NCBI GenBank assembly: GCA_902477645.1
Contig: CABSIA010000031.1
Span: 1 to 23,350, forward strand
Length of the DNA: 23,350 bases
Direction: 5' to 3'
From: an uncultured Prevotella sp.
GTDB lineage: Bacteria; Bacteroidota; Bacteroidia; Bacteroidales; Bacteroidaceae
Below are positions 1 through 7,259 of the stretch, piece by piece. The notes beneath the pieces are model-generated. The model was not told the DNA's origin, did no database searches, and saw nothing but the letters and a program-made list of their open reading frames with translations. Every line of letters starts with the position of its first letter. Within the stretch, counting starts at the first letter, position 1. The translations under genes were made by a program, and so were the position numbers.

Positions 1-141
1 GCTATGTATAGCGGCCGCAAGCAATAAAACACATATAACGTCACGCATTTATAACGACGTATAACAACAAATAACCCATGACGCATTTGCCATGGGTTAT
101 TTGTTTTCTAATTGCGGCCGCTATACATAGCGGCCCTACAG
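1..141. repeat. GCGGCCGC foldback element, long copy (left edge cut by window)
   Basis: The first 20 bases (GCTATGTATAGCGGCCGCAA) are repeated as a perfect inverted copy at 112-131, and the right arm continues to 141 as CGGCCCTACAGG. A second element with the same terminal arms and the same AAGCAA just inside the left arm lies at 22938-23040. Shorter or degenerate relatives are at 14503-14534 and 20544-20593. The left arm probably began a few bases before the window. The core (21-111) is not shared with the other long copy and holds a separate hairpin. No ORF is present, so this looks like a non-autonomous palindromic element. Confidence 0.8.
66..105 (-). terminator. Hairpin, probable terminator of the flippase-pepD operon
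   Basis: AACAAATAACCCATG at 66-80 pairs perfectly with 91-105, leaving a 10-base loop. On the minus strand the stem ends in a T-rich stretch. It sits about 50 bases after the pepD stop codon, inside the foldback element. It is symmetrical and could act in both directions. Confidence 0.55.
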
Positions 142-151
142 GTTAAAAATT

Positions 152-1609
152 TTATTTCTCTTCCATTACCTCCAGCGTCTTTTTCAGCAACGCCCAGAAA
201 GGCTCTACCGTAGCTATCAGGCAACGCTCATTAGTAGTGTGCGGACTGCGGAGAGTCGGACCGAGCGACACCACATCCATCCCAGGATATTTGCCAAGGA
301 TTACTGAGCACTCCAGTCCGGCATGGTCTACCTGCACAACAGCCTCCACGCCATTCTGCTCTTTATAAATTTTCTTCAGCAGATTTAATATGGCACTGTC
401 CGGATTTGGATCCCATCCGCCATAGCTTCCGCTCATAGTCACCTTCATGCCCGCCATGCTGAAACAGCTCTCGAGCATGGTTGCCACGTAGTCCTTCATG
501 TCCTCACGCGAAGAGCGGGCCAAAATCTGCACCGAAGCTTTTCCGCCCTCAATGTCGATGATGGCGAGGTTGCTCGAAGTCTCTACAACATCGGGGTAAG
601 CCGGTATCATACGTACCACACCGTCGTGGCAGGCATAGATGGCATCGATAAGGTTGTCCTGAATTTCCTCGGGCACCTCAGTCTTCGGAGTCTCAACCTC
701 CTCGGCAAAGAACTCAAGCGTTGGCTCTATGGTCTTGTACTCGTCGGTAAAGTCAGCTTTCCACTCCTCTACAAGCTCCTTCACGGCTGCCACATTCTCC
801 TTCGGCATGGTGAGCACCACCTCAGCCTTGAACGGAATGGCATTGCGCATGTTGCCGCCGTGCCATGAGGCCAGACGTGCCTCGTATTCGCTCACTGCCT
901 CACGCACAAACCTCACCATAAGCTTGTTGGCATTGGCGCGTCCCTCGTGAATCTCAAGACCTGAGTGTCCGCCACGGAGTCCTTTAACGGTAACTTTCAG
1001 AGCTGCGTCAGCCGCATCGGTCTCAGCCTCCTTGTATTCCATCTCGGCTGTGACATCTATGCCGCCTGCGCTGCCGATAACGAACTTGCCCCAAGTCTCA
1101 GAATCGAGGTTCATAAGTATGTCGGCATTCAGAATATTGCAAGGCAGACCGTTGGCGCCAAACATGCCTGTCTCCTCGTCGGCAGTGATAAGAGCCTCAA
1201 CTGGTCCGTGCTTCAGAGTCTTGTCCTCCATGACAGCCATGATTGCAGCCACGCCTATGCCGTCGTCGGCACCAAGGGTTGTGCCTTTAGCCCTAACCCA
1301 TTCGCCGTCAATATAGGTCTCGATAGGGTCGCTCTCAAAGTCGTGTGCGCTCTCGGGCGACTTCTGCGGCACCATGTCCATGTGCGCCTGCAGCAAAATA
1401 GTCTTGCGGTTCTCCATTCCGGGAGTTGCGGGCTTCTTCATCACAATGTTGTCAGCCTCGTCTTTAAACGCCTCTACTCCAGCCTGCTTAGCGAAGTCGA
1501 GAAGGAATTGCTGAACTTTCTCAAGGTGTCCCGACGGGCGTGGCACCTGTGTGAGTGCATGGAAATTGCGCCAAATGCACTCGGGCTTAAGGTTTTTAAT
1601 TTCACTCAT
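152..1609 (-). CDS. pepD: Aminoacyl-histidine dipeptidase (M20 metallopeptidase)
   Basis: A 485-residue cytosolic dinuclear zinc peptidase that hydrolyses Xaa-His and related dipeptides. Family signatures are all visible: metal-binding HMD (His76-Asp78), bridging Asp115 in TLGADDGIG, the catalytic Glu pair at 145-146 in DEETG, the lid-domain motif GGHSG, and late histidines in VDHAGLE and SPHTTNE. The length matches the usual PepD (about 485). The ATG start is followed by a normal N-terminus with no signal peptide. It lies 19 bases after the flippase-like gene on the same strand and has no promoter of its own in the gap, so the two are likely cotranscribed. No missing residues or frameshift were seen. 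Confidence 0.93.
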   Translation of the reverse strand: MSEIKNLKPECIWRNFHALTQVPRPSGHLEKVQQFLLDFAKQAGVEAFKDEADNIVMKKPATPGMENRKTILLQAHMDMVPQKSPESAHDFESDPIETYIDGEWVRAKGTTLGADDGIGVAAIMAVMEDKTLKHGPVEALITADEETGMFGANGLPCNILNADILMNLDSETWGKFVIGSAGGIDVTAEMEYKEAETDAADAALKVTVKGLRGGHSGLEIHEGRANANKLMVRFVREAVSEYEARLASWHGGNMRNAIPFKAEVVLTMPKENVAAVKELVEEWKADFTDEYKTIEPTLEFFAEEVETPKTEVPEEIQDNLIDAIYACHDGVVRMIPAYPDVVETSSNLAIIDIEGGKASVQILARSSREDMKDYVATMLESCFSMAGMKVTMSGSYGGWDPNPDSAILNLLKKIYKEQNGVEAVVQVDHAGLECSVILGKYPGMDVVSLGPTLRSPHTTNERCLIATVEPFWALLKKTLEVMEEK

Positions 1610-1628
1610 AATATTTATGGTTTAAAGA

Positions 1629-2633
1629 TTAATTCTTCACACTTCGTTCTTCACTCTTCACTTTCGTCAGCGCCAATGTTGCCATGGCAAATATTCCGAG
1701 CGCAACCACCAAAAGGGTCTGAACGGAATGCACGATTAGCACAAAGTAGAGGGCATCTGTTGACGACACGCCATAGAGAATAAGCATCGTCTTAACGGCG
1801 AAATGCCACGGTCCCGCGCCGTTTGGAGTGGGAACCACTACAGCTATCGAGCCTACGATGAACGTAACCAAAGCGCACGCCATGCCAAGACTGGCTGTAG
1901 CCTCAAAACAGAAAAACGTCAGATAATAGTGCAGGAAATAGCTTGCCCAGATACCTATGGTGAATAACGCATATTTTGGTATGCTTCTGACGTGGCGCAG
2001 CGACAAAATGCCCTTCATCACATCATCGAGCGCCTGCCGCACCTTGCGGTACAAGTACAGCCGCTTTACAAGATATAAACATAGCCCGGCGGCAGCCAAT
2101 GCGCATACGCGGGTACCAACCCAGGCTGTGGCTGAAAACTGGCATACCATGCGGTCTATGTTGGTTCCTGTACGGCTGAAAAAGGTGTCGAAAATATCGG
2201 CTTGCAAAATTATTATCAACGCCGCCAGAGCCACTAAAAACAAGGAATCGATGATGCGCTCGGTAACTACCGTTCCCAGTGATTTCGGAAACGATATGCC
2301 GTCGTATCTTTTTAAGACTCCGCAACGGGTAAACTCTCCGACACGGGGCACTATAAGGCTCGCCGCATACGACAGAAAAATGCTGTTCATGGCTACCGAC
2401 GTGCGCGCATGCTCGCCCAGCGGCTCAAGACTCTGCTTCCATCTCAAGGCACGGAACGCCTGGGCCGATATGCCAAACGGAAACGACAGCAGCATCCACC
2501 ACCAGTTCATCCCCTCTTTAAGAACTTGGCTCATGCTGCCGAAGTCGAACCCACGGTACATCCAGTACAATATGCCGCCGCCAAGCAACAGAGAGAAGGC
2601 AAGTTTTATTATGTCGTTGACTATATTTTTCAT
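1629..2633 (-). CDS. Flippase-like / LPG-synthase-TM family membrane protein
   Basis: An integral membrane protein of about 334 residues with several hydrophobic helices, of the lysylphosphatidylglycerol synthase TM / UPF0104 (YbhN, AglD) type. Typical family pieces are the RALRWK segment near the first loops, VPRVGEFTR, a TERIIDS segment, and the GPWHF stretch near the end. The substrate cannot be read from sequence; members are linked to lipid or glycan transfer. An upstream GTG at 2652-2654 and ATG at 2637-2639 are in frame, but the -7 box at 2643-2650 overlaps or abuts them, so the ATG at 2631-2633 is preferred. The last about 11 residues (KVKSEERSVKN) are encoded by a copy of the TTCTTCACTCTTCA repeat. 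First gene of an operon with pepD. Confidence 0.8.
   Translation of the reverse strand: MKNIVNDIIKLAFSLLLGGGILYWMYRGFDFGSMSQVLKEGMNWWWMLLSFPFGISAQAFRALRWKQSLEPLGEHARTSVAMNSIFLSYAASLIVPRVGEFTRCGVLKRYDGISFPKSLGTVVTERIIDSLFLVALAALIIILQADIFDTFFSRTGTNIDRMVCQFSATAWVGTRVCALAAAGLCLYLVKRLYLYRKVRQALDDVMKGILSLRHVRSIPKYALFTIGIWASYFLHYYLTFFCFEATASLGMACALVTFIVGSIAVVVPTPNGAGPWHFAVKTMLILYGVSSTDALYFVLIVHSVQTLLVVALGIFAMATLALTKVKSEERSVKN
1632..1662. repeat. TTCTTCACTCTTCA-family repeat at gene end
   Basis: Reads as repeats of TTCTTCAC and CTTCACTCTTCAC on the plus strand. It overlaps the last codons of the flippase-like gene. Related copies are at 4268-4310 and 23241-23276. Confidence 0.7.
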
Positions 2634-2642
2634 ATTCATGTA

Positions 2643-2650
2643 CAAAAGTA
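2643..2650 (-). promoter_or_regulatory. -7 box (TACTTTTG) of the flippase-pepD operon
   Basis: Matches the Bacteroidetes -7 consensus TAnnTTTG on the minus strand. A convincing -33 box is not seen. The predicted transcription start falls within a few bases of the preferred ATG, so the message would be nearly leaderless. Confidence 0.6.
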
Positions 2651-2802
2651 ACACTTTCTAATGAAATTTGTGAAGTGTGACATATATTTTTGTTTTTTTT
2701 TAAGTTTGCCAAACCTTATGATTATTCGTAATTTTTCATAAGACAGGCTGCGCTCAGGAATAAAAAGAAATCGCATTTCTTTTATATTCCATTCGTTTGC
2801 AC

Positions 2803-2810
2803 TACCTTTG
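2803..2810 (+). promoter_or_regulatory. -7 box (TACCTTTG) of the helicase gene
   Basis: Exact TAnnTTTG match ending only 5 bases before the ATG at 2816. The transcript would be leaderless or have a leader of one or two bases. Confidence 0.7.
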
Positions 2811-2815
2811 CACAC

Positions 2816-4243
2816 ATGACAATCAATGAGTTCAAACAGAGGATATGCCAGGAGCTGGCTCACACCCCTACGGACGATCAGCAACGGGCAGTAGACACAT
2901 TCGCCCGCTTCATTGCCGACCGCCACGACAATGTGACAATGATAATGAGCGGAGCTGCCGGAACAGGAAAAACCTCACTGGCAAGCGCAATGGTGCGCAC
3001 AATGAGAAATCTAAAGCAAAAAATGATACTGCTCGCACCTACAGGCAGGGCTGCCAAAGTGCTCGCCCGGAATGCGGGTATGCCCGCCTATACCATTCAC
3101 CGGAAGATATACCGCGAGAGGACGTATTCTGGACCCGGCGGCAGCTTCGACATAAACATAAATCTGCATGCCGACACATTGTTCATCATAGACGAAAGCT
3201 CCATGATAAGCAACTGCGGCGACGGGACTTTCGGCACCGGATGTCTGCTCGACGACCTCGTAACCTACGTTTATGGCGGACGGAACTGCCGTATGATGCT
3301 GATTGGCGACAAGTCACAGTTGCCGCCAGTGGGTGAGTCGGAGTCGCCGGCACTAAGCCCAGCGGCACTTGAGGCATACGGCCTTATCGTTTACCACACC
3401 AGTCTCGGCGAGGTGGTAAGGCAGGAGGCACAGAGCGGAATACTATACAACGCCACGGCAATCCGGCAGTTGCAGGCCGGGTGCCAAAGTGCCATATTGC
3501 CCAAAATAACAGTTAGCCGGTTTGCCGATGTGATTGTGGTTAGCGGAGAAGATCTGGTAGAGTCTATCGCATCGAGCTACAGCCATGCAGGAATAGACGA
3601 CACTATCGTAATTACCCGAAGCAACAAACGGGCAAACATCTACAACATGGGCATACGAAACCAGGTACTCTTCCTTGAAGAGCGGCTGTGCAGGGAAGAC
3701 CAGCTGATGGTTGTAAGAAACAACTATCTCGTCACGGCCGGGCTCAATGACCCAACAGCTCCGCCATTCATGGCTAACGGCGACCGCTGCCGCATTCTGA
3801 GGATAAAAGGCATTCGTGAGCTTTACGGCTTCGAGTTTGCCGACGCGCGGCTGCAGTTTCCTGACTACGACGGCTTTGAGCTTCAGGCAACCGTCTTGCT
3901 CGACACCCTTGCGTCCGATGCTCCCGCACTGACCCGTGAGCAGCAGAACGCGCTTTTCAACGAGGTTATGGCAGACTATGCCGACATTCCACGCAAGGCC
4001 GACCGAATGGAAAAACTCAGAAACGACCGTCACTACAATGCCCTGCAGATAAAATACGCCTACGCCGTGACATGCCACAAGGCTCAGGGCGGACAATGGG
4101 CGCACGTGTATCTCGACCAGGGATATATGACCGACGAAACGCTCACCGACGACTATTTCCACTGGCTTTACACCGCCTTTACCAGAGCAACAGAAAAGCT
4201 GTTTCTCGTCAACTGGCCACAGCTACAAATCAACGGAGAATAA
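2816..4243 (+). CDS. RecD-like superfamily 1 ATP-dependent DNA helicase
   Basis: A 475-residue protein with the SF1 helicase motifs in order: Q-type motif DDQQRAV (20-26), Walker A SGAAGTGKTS (45-54), motif Ia APTGRAAKVL (74-83), Walker B FIIDES (123-128), motif III GDKSQLPPVG (164-173), motif V/UvrD-like TCHKAQGGQW (419-428) and motif VI YTAFTRATEKL (452-462). This is the core of RecD/RecD2-type 5'-3' helicases but without their long N-terminal extension, so it is shorter than RecD2 (over 700). No RecB or RecC gene adjoins it, so it probably acts alone in DNA repair or replication; the exact role is unknown. Its ATG lies directly after a -7 box. Confidence 0.85.
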   Translation: MTINEFKQRICQELAHTPTDDQQRAVDTFARFIADRHDNVTMIMSGAAGTGKTSLASAMVRTMRNLKQKMILLAPTGRAAKVLARNAGMPAYTIHRKIYRERTYSGPGGSFDININLHADTLFIIDESSMISNCGDGTFGTGCLLDDLVTYVYGGRNCRMMLIGDKSQLPPVGESESPALSPAALEAYGLIVYHTSLGEVVRQEAQSGILYNATAIRQLQAGCQSAILPKITVSRFADVIVVSGEDLVESIASSYSHAGIDDTIVITRSNKRANIYNMGIRNQVLFLEERLCREDQLMVVRNNYLVTAGLNDPTAPPFMANGDRCRILRIKGIRELYGFEFADARLQFPDYDGFELQATVLLDTLASDAPALTREQQNALFNEVMADYADIPRKADRMEKLRNDRHYNALQIKYAYAVTCHKAQGGQWAHVYLDQGYMTDETLTDDYFHWLYTAFTRATEKLFLVNWPQLQINGE

Positions 4244-4267
4244 AAAACATCGGAAACTCATATTACA

Positions 4268-4310
4268 TTCTTCACTCTTCATTCTTCACTCTTCATTCTT
4301 CACTCTTCAC
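4268..4310. repeat. Three perfect tandem copies of a 14-bp repeat
   Basis: TTCTTCACTCTTCA occurs three times without error (4268-4281, 4282-4295, 4296-4309) in the gap after the helicase gene. The rest of the gap (4244-4418) holds the next gene's promoter. Confidence 0.9.
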
Positions 4311-4383
4311 TTAAATTATGAATTTCTCCCGCTCAAGAATACAAATTCATTTGCATTCTCTTCGCTAAATCGAAATTTTGCAC

Positions 4384-4391
4384 TACCTTTG
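4384..4391 (+). promoter_or_regulatory. -7 box (TACCTTTG) of the PurF-like gene
   Basis: Exact TAnnTTTG match 27 bases before the ATG at 4419. A weak TTCG lies about 19 bases upstream in place of the -33 TTTG. Confidence 0.65.
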
Positions 4392-4418
4392 CACCCAAAT
4401 TCATAAAGCACCACGTAT

Positions 4419-5852
4419 ATGGGAGGTTTTTTCGGGACAATAACAAAGAAAAGTTGCGTAAACGACTTGTTTTACGGAACCGACTACAATTCGCATTTAG
4501 GCACAAAACGTGCAGGTATGGTGACGTTCGACAAAGAACGTGGTTTCTCACGCTCAATACACAGCTTAGAGAGAAACTATTTCCGCTCAAAATTTGAGGA
4601 CGAGCTTGACAGCTTCTACGGCAACGCCGGCATTGGCGTAATCTCAGACACCGACCCGCAGCCTATCATTGTAAACTCGCACCTCGGACGCTATGCCGTT
4701 GTAACAGTGGCAAAAATAAACAATCTCAGAGAGATAGCCAAAGAACTGCTCGACCAGCGGATGCACCTCAGCGAGATGTCGGCAAACAAGATAAACCAGA
4801 CCGAGCTTATGGCTCTGACCATAAATATGGGCGAGACATTTGTCGACGGAATTAACAAGGTTTTCGAGCGCATTGACGGCTCGTGCTCCATGCTCATACT
4901 GACTGAAGACGGAATTATAGCCGCACGCGACATTCTCGGCAGAACTCCTATCATTATCGGCAAACGTGACGACGGCGAGGGGTACGCCTTCACAAGCGAG
5001 ACAACAAGTTTCCCGAATCTGGGCTACCAGACGGTACGAGACCTCGGGCCGGGCGAGATTGTACGCATCACGACCGACGGCATCGAGGTGCTGCAGGAGC
5101 CGTCAGACGAAGAGCAGATCTGCTCGTTCCTATGGGTCTACTACGGCTTCCCCACAAGCGACTACGAGGGCATCAACGTTGAGGACGTGCGTGAGCGCTG
5201 CGGCGTAAAAATGGGTGAGGAAGACGACACCGAGGCTGACCTTGTTTGCGGTATTCCCGACTCTGGCGTAGGCACTGCGCTCGGATATGCCGAGGGGCAC
5301 AAAATACCATATAAGCGTGCCGTATTGAAATATACCCCCACATGGCCACGAAGCTTCACACCGGGCAACCAGACACGCCGCGCACTCGTCGCAAAAATGA
5401 AGCTCATTCCAAATCACGCCATCCTCAAAGACCAGCGTGTTGTATTCTGCGATGACTCCATAGTCCGTGGCACACAGCTCCGCGACAACGTAGAGACCTT
5501 CTTCCAATACGGCGCAAAAGAGGTCCATGCCAGAATTTCATGTCCGCCGCTCGTATACGGATGTCCGTTCATAGGCTTCACATCGTCAAAAAGCGACATG
5601 GAGCTGATGTCACGTCAAATCATCAAAGACTTTGAGGGCGACGACAAGGCAAAGCTCGACCTCTACGCCAAAACCGACTCGCCGGAATACAACAGGATGG
5701 TAAACGAAATGGCGAGGCGTCTCGGACTTACAAGCCTGAAGTTCAACAAAATAGAGACACTCATCGATGCTATCGGCATGCCTAAATGCAAAGTCTGCAC
5801 CCACTGCTTCGACGGCTCAAGCTGGTGCCATTGCAAAAAGAAAAAGCAATAA
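4419..5852 (+). CDS. PurF-like amidophosphoribosyltransferase lacking the glutaminase nucleophile
   Basis: A 477-residue paralogue of glutamine-PRPP amidotransferase, which makes 5-phosphoribosylamine in purine synthesis. The phosphoribosyltransferase half is intact, with the PRPP loop VVFCDDSIVRGTQ at 341-353. Cys235, Cys382, Cys457 and Cys460 fall where the 4Fe-4S ligands of Bacillus-type PurF lie (alignment by eye). The N-terminal glutaminase half is altered: canonical PurF begins MCG and uses that cysteine as nucleophile, whereas this begins MGGFFG, and the usual NGN loop is replaced by KINNL (99-103). It should therefore not hydrolyse glutamine. It may use free ammonia or have a different, possibly regulatory role. 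The C-terminus is cysteine-rich (457-472) and ends KKKKQ. No other purine gene is adjacent. Confidence 0.85.
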   Translation: MGGFFGTITKKSCVNDLFYGTDYNSHLGTKRAGMVTFDKERGFSRSIHSLERNYFRSKFEDELDSFYGNAGIGVISDTDPQPIIVNSHLGRYAVVTVAKINNLREIAKELLDQRMHLSEMSANKINQTELMALTINMGETFVDGINKVFERIDGSCSMLILTEDGIIAARDILGRTPIIIGKRDDGEGYAFTSETTSFPNLGYQTVRDLGPGEIVRITTDGIEVLQEPSDEEQICSFLWVYYGFPTSDYEGINVEDVRERCGVKMGEEDDTEADLVCGIPDSGVGTALGYAEGHKIPYKRAVLKYTPTWPRSFTPGNQTRRALVAKMKLIPNHAILKDQRVVFCDDSIVRGTQLRDNVETFFQYGAKEVHARISCPPLVYGCPFIGFTSSKSDMELMSRQIIKDFEGDDKAKLDLYAKTDSPEYNRMVNEMARRLGLTSLKFNKIETLIDAIGMPKCKVCTHCFDGSSWCHCKKKKQ

Positions 5853-5975
5853 AGACACATTTCCCACACAGAAACATACAAGGCGCATCAGGCATAATGG
5901 CACGGCACGTTGTTAATCTCTGTTAATATACGGTAAATTACCTGTCAAAAATCTCCATATTTACAAAATAATATG

Positions 5976-5983
5976 TAATTTTG
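5976..5983 (+). promoter_or_regulatory. -7 box (TAATTTTG) of the tRNA gene
   Basis: TAnnTTTG match ending 12 bases before the mature tRNA 5' end. It implies a short 5' trailer removed by RNase P. Confidence 0.6.
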
Positions 5984-5995
5984 CAGCCGCAAATC

Positions 5996-6070
5996 GGTTC
6001 CGTAGCTCAGTTGGATTAGAGCAACAGCCTTCTAAGCTGTGGGTCTTGGGTTCGAACCCCAACGGAATCA
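5996..6070 (+). tRNA. tRNA-Arg (anticodon TCT)
   Basis: The acceptor arm GGTTCCG pairs with CGGAATC (one G-U). The D arm is GCTC...GAGC, the anticodon stem is ACAGC/GCTGT with loop CTTCTAA giving anticodon TCT (reads AGA), and the T arm contains GGTTCGAACCCC. The discriminator is A6070 and the following bases are CCG, so the CCA end is not encoded. Confidence 0.95.
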
Positions 6071-6085
6071 CCGATACAAGCCAAT

Positions 6086-6116
6086 AAAAAAGGGGACTGA
6101 GATAGTCCTCTTTTTT
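6086..6116 (+). terminator. Intrinsic terminator after tRNA-Arg
   Basis: Arms AAAAAAGGGGACT and AGTCCTCTTTTTT pair over 13 bp with one G-U and a 5-base loop, followed by more T and A. It lies 16 bases after the tRNA. Confidence 0.85.
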
Positions 6117-6193
6117 ATTTTAATATAAGTTTCACTAAACTTTTATGGATCACCGACAAAATTTGTAGGAGGGTGTATCAAAATTAAAAAGGA

Positions 6194-6225
6194 CTCATCC
6201 GATATTTGGAGTGATACCGGATGAG
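6194..6225 (-). terminator. Intrinsic terminator of the thioredoxin operon
   Basis: CTCATCCG (6194-6201) pairs with CGGATGAG (6218-6225), with three further pairs inside after one mismatch. Read on the minus strand it is followed by TCCTTTTTAATTTT. It faces the tRNA terminator, so the two units converge here. The 6117-6193 stretch between them shows nothing else. Confidence 0.75.
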
Positions 6226-6276
6226 CCAAAAATAATATTACAACAGAGACTGACTTCCGTCTTGCTTTATAGCCCC

Positions 6277-6834
6277 CTAATCTTTCAACAATTCATCGAG
6301 GAAAGTATAGAACTGCGGATCTTCGCCTATGACTGTCTTTATAATTTTACCGTCTGCACCGACAATGACCTTGGTAGGGAAACCCTGTATGGCATACTTC
6401 GCACAAACATCGTCTGCGCTATTGCGAGGATTGTAGACATGCAGCCATGGCAACTCAAGCTTTGCAACGGTAGCCTTCCACCTGTCCTGTGGGTCATTGC
6501 AATCCACACCAAGGATTTCAAACTTACCCTTATACTTCCCATAATACTCTTTCATCTTCGGCATGCCCTTGATGCACCAGATACACCACGAGCCCCAGAA
6601 ATCAATCACGACAATCTTTCCTCTAAGACTTGACAGTGTCAGCGGCTTGCCGTTGATGTCGTTGAGCGTAAAGTCGGGAGCCAAAGCTTCCTCCTGAGCC
6701 TTTCCTGCCTCAGAAACCTGCAGGGAGTCATTAGAAATACCCTGCCGTCCATTTACCTCCCGGGTATTTGTATCCTTTGCCATTACCGAAGCGGCCATGG
6801 CAAATAGGGCAAGGCCAAAAATAAGTTTTTTCAT
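6277..6834 (-). CDS. TlpA-like thioredoxin-fold protein, exported
   Basis: A 185-residue protein with a signal peptide (MKKLIFGLALFAMAASVMA, cleavage near residue 19) and a thioredoxin/AhpC-TSA fold from about residue 51. The redox motif is WCIWC (Cys84 and Cys87), the cis-proline loop is QGFPTKVIV, and the insert typical of TlpA/ResA proteins is present. It should act in the periplasm as a thiol-disulfide oxidoreductase, usually a reductant for cytochrome maturation or for other envelope thiols; the partner cannot be told here. A stretch of about 30 mostly polar residues separates the signal peptide from the fold. It follows the small membrane protein gene by 32 bases and likely shares its promoter. 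Confidence 0.87.
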   Translation of the reverse strand: MKKLIFGLALFAMAASVMAKDTNTREVNGRQGISNDSLQVSEAGKAQEEALAPDFTLNDINGKPLTLSSLRGKIVVIDFWGSWCIWCIKGMPKMKEYYGKYKGKFEILGVDCNDPQDRWKATVAKLELPWLHVYNPRNSADDVCAKYAIQGFPTKVIVGADGKIIKTVIGEDPQFYTFLDELLKD

Positions 6835-6866
6835 GCTATGGAAAGTTACTTACAGAATGTTGAATG

Positions 6867-7112
6867 TTACACTGCGCTGAAGCCGCGGAAGGTGCTTGTG
6901 TGCAGAATGTCTCTGATGCTGATTTCTTTGCCTGTACTGTGTGCAGCCATTTCCTCCCAGCCCTCTTCCTCTTCTTCAGAGTGCTCGTAAACCCGCATGA
7001 GGTCTTTTAGACTTGCCAACACCATTACCAGTACACTGAAAACCAAAAATGTTACAAAGGCGAGAACTATTATAGTCCTGTCCTGTAGGATGATAAAATC
7101 CAAACGTTCCAT
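6867..7112 (-). CDS. Small single-pass membrane protein, hypothetical
   Basis: An 81-residue protein of unknown function. One hydrophobic helix spans about residues 12-34, followed by a short basic patch and then a strongly acidic run (SEEEEEGWEE, about 45-54), with a soluble tail. It is judged real because a perfect-spacing promoter lies just upstream on the same strand and because it heads a two-gene operon with the TlpA-like thioredoxin. The coupling suggests an envelope role, but no family was recognised. Confidence 0.65.
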   Translation of the reverse strand: MERLDFIILQDRTIIVLAFVTFLVFSVLVMVLASLKDLMRVYEHSEEEEEGWEEMAAHSTGKEISIRDILHTSTFRGFSAV

Positions 7113-7146
7113 GATTATTATATTTAGGTCTATTTTATAATTGCTG

Positions 7147-7178
7147 CAAAATTACGTATATTCTACGAGATAGGCAAA
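7147..7178 (-). promoter_or_regulatory. Promoter of the small membrane protein-thioredoxin operon
   Basis: Minus strand: -33 TTTG at 7178-7175, a 20-base spacer, -7 TAATTTTG at 7154-7147. It is one of the best consensus matches in the window and is divergent from the sigma-factor promoter. Confidence 0.8.
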
Positions 7179-7202
7179 CGAAACAATAAAAAAAACGTAA
7201 AA

Positions 7203-7234
7203 TTTGCTTATTCCGGGAATTAATAGTATTTTTG
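7203..7234 (+). promoter_or_regulatory. Promoter of the sigma factor gene
   Basis: -33 TTTG at 7203-7206, a 20-base spacer, -7 TATTTTTG at 7227-7234; the ATG follows at 7260. The housekeeping-type consensus suggests transcription by the primary sigma factor. Confidence 0.8.
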
Positions 7235-7259
7235 CGTCCAAAGATAAAACACAACAGAT

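Noticed and set aside
965..1783. 272-codon frame opposite pepD
   Set aside because: Antisense shadow of a clearly conserved gene; low-complexity Cys/Leu/His-rich product with no family features.
2634..2654. GTG start for the flippase-like protein
   Set aside because: The -7 box TACTTTTG lies downstream of the GTG, so transcription begins after it.
1957..2661. 234-codon plus-strand frame over the flippase-like gene
   Set aside because: Antisense to a membrane protein gene; product has no recognisable domain and no promoter.
3443..4162. 239-codon frame opposite the helicase gene
   Set aside because: Lies wholly within the helicase, which has all its motifs; a product of codon bias.
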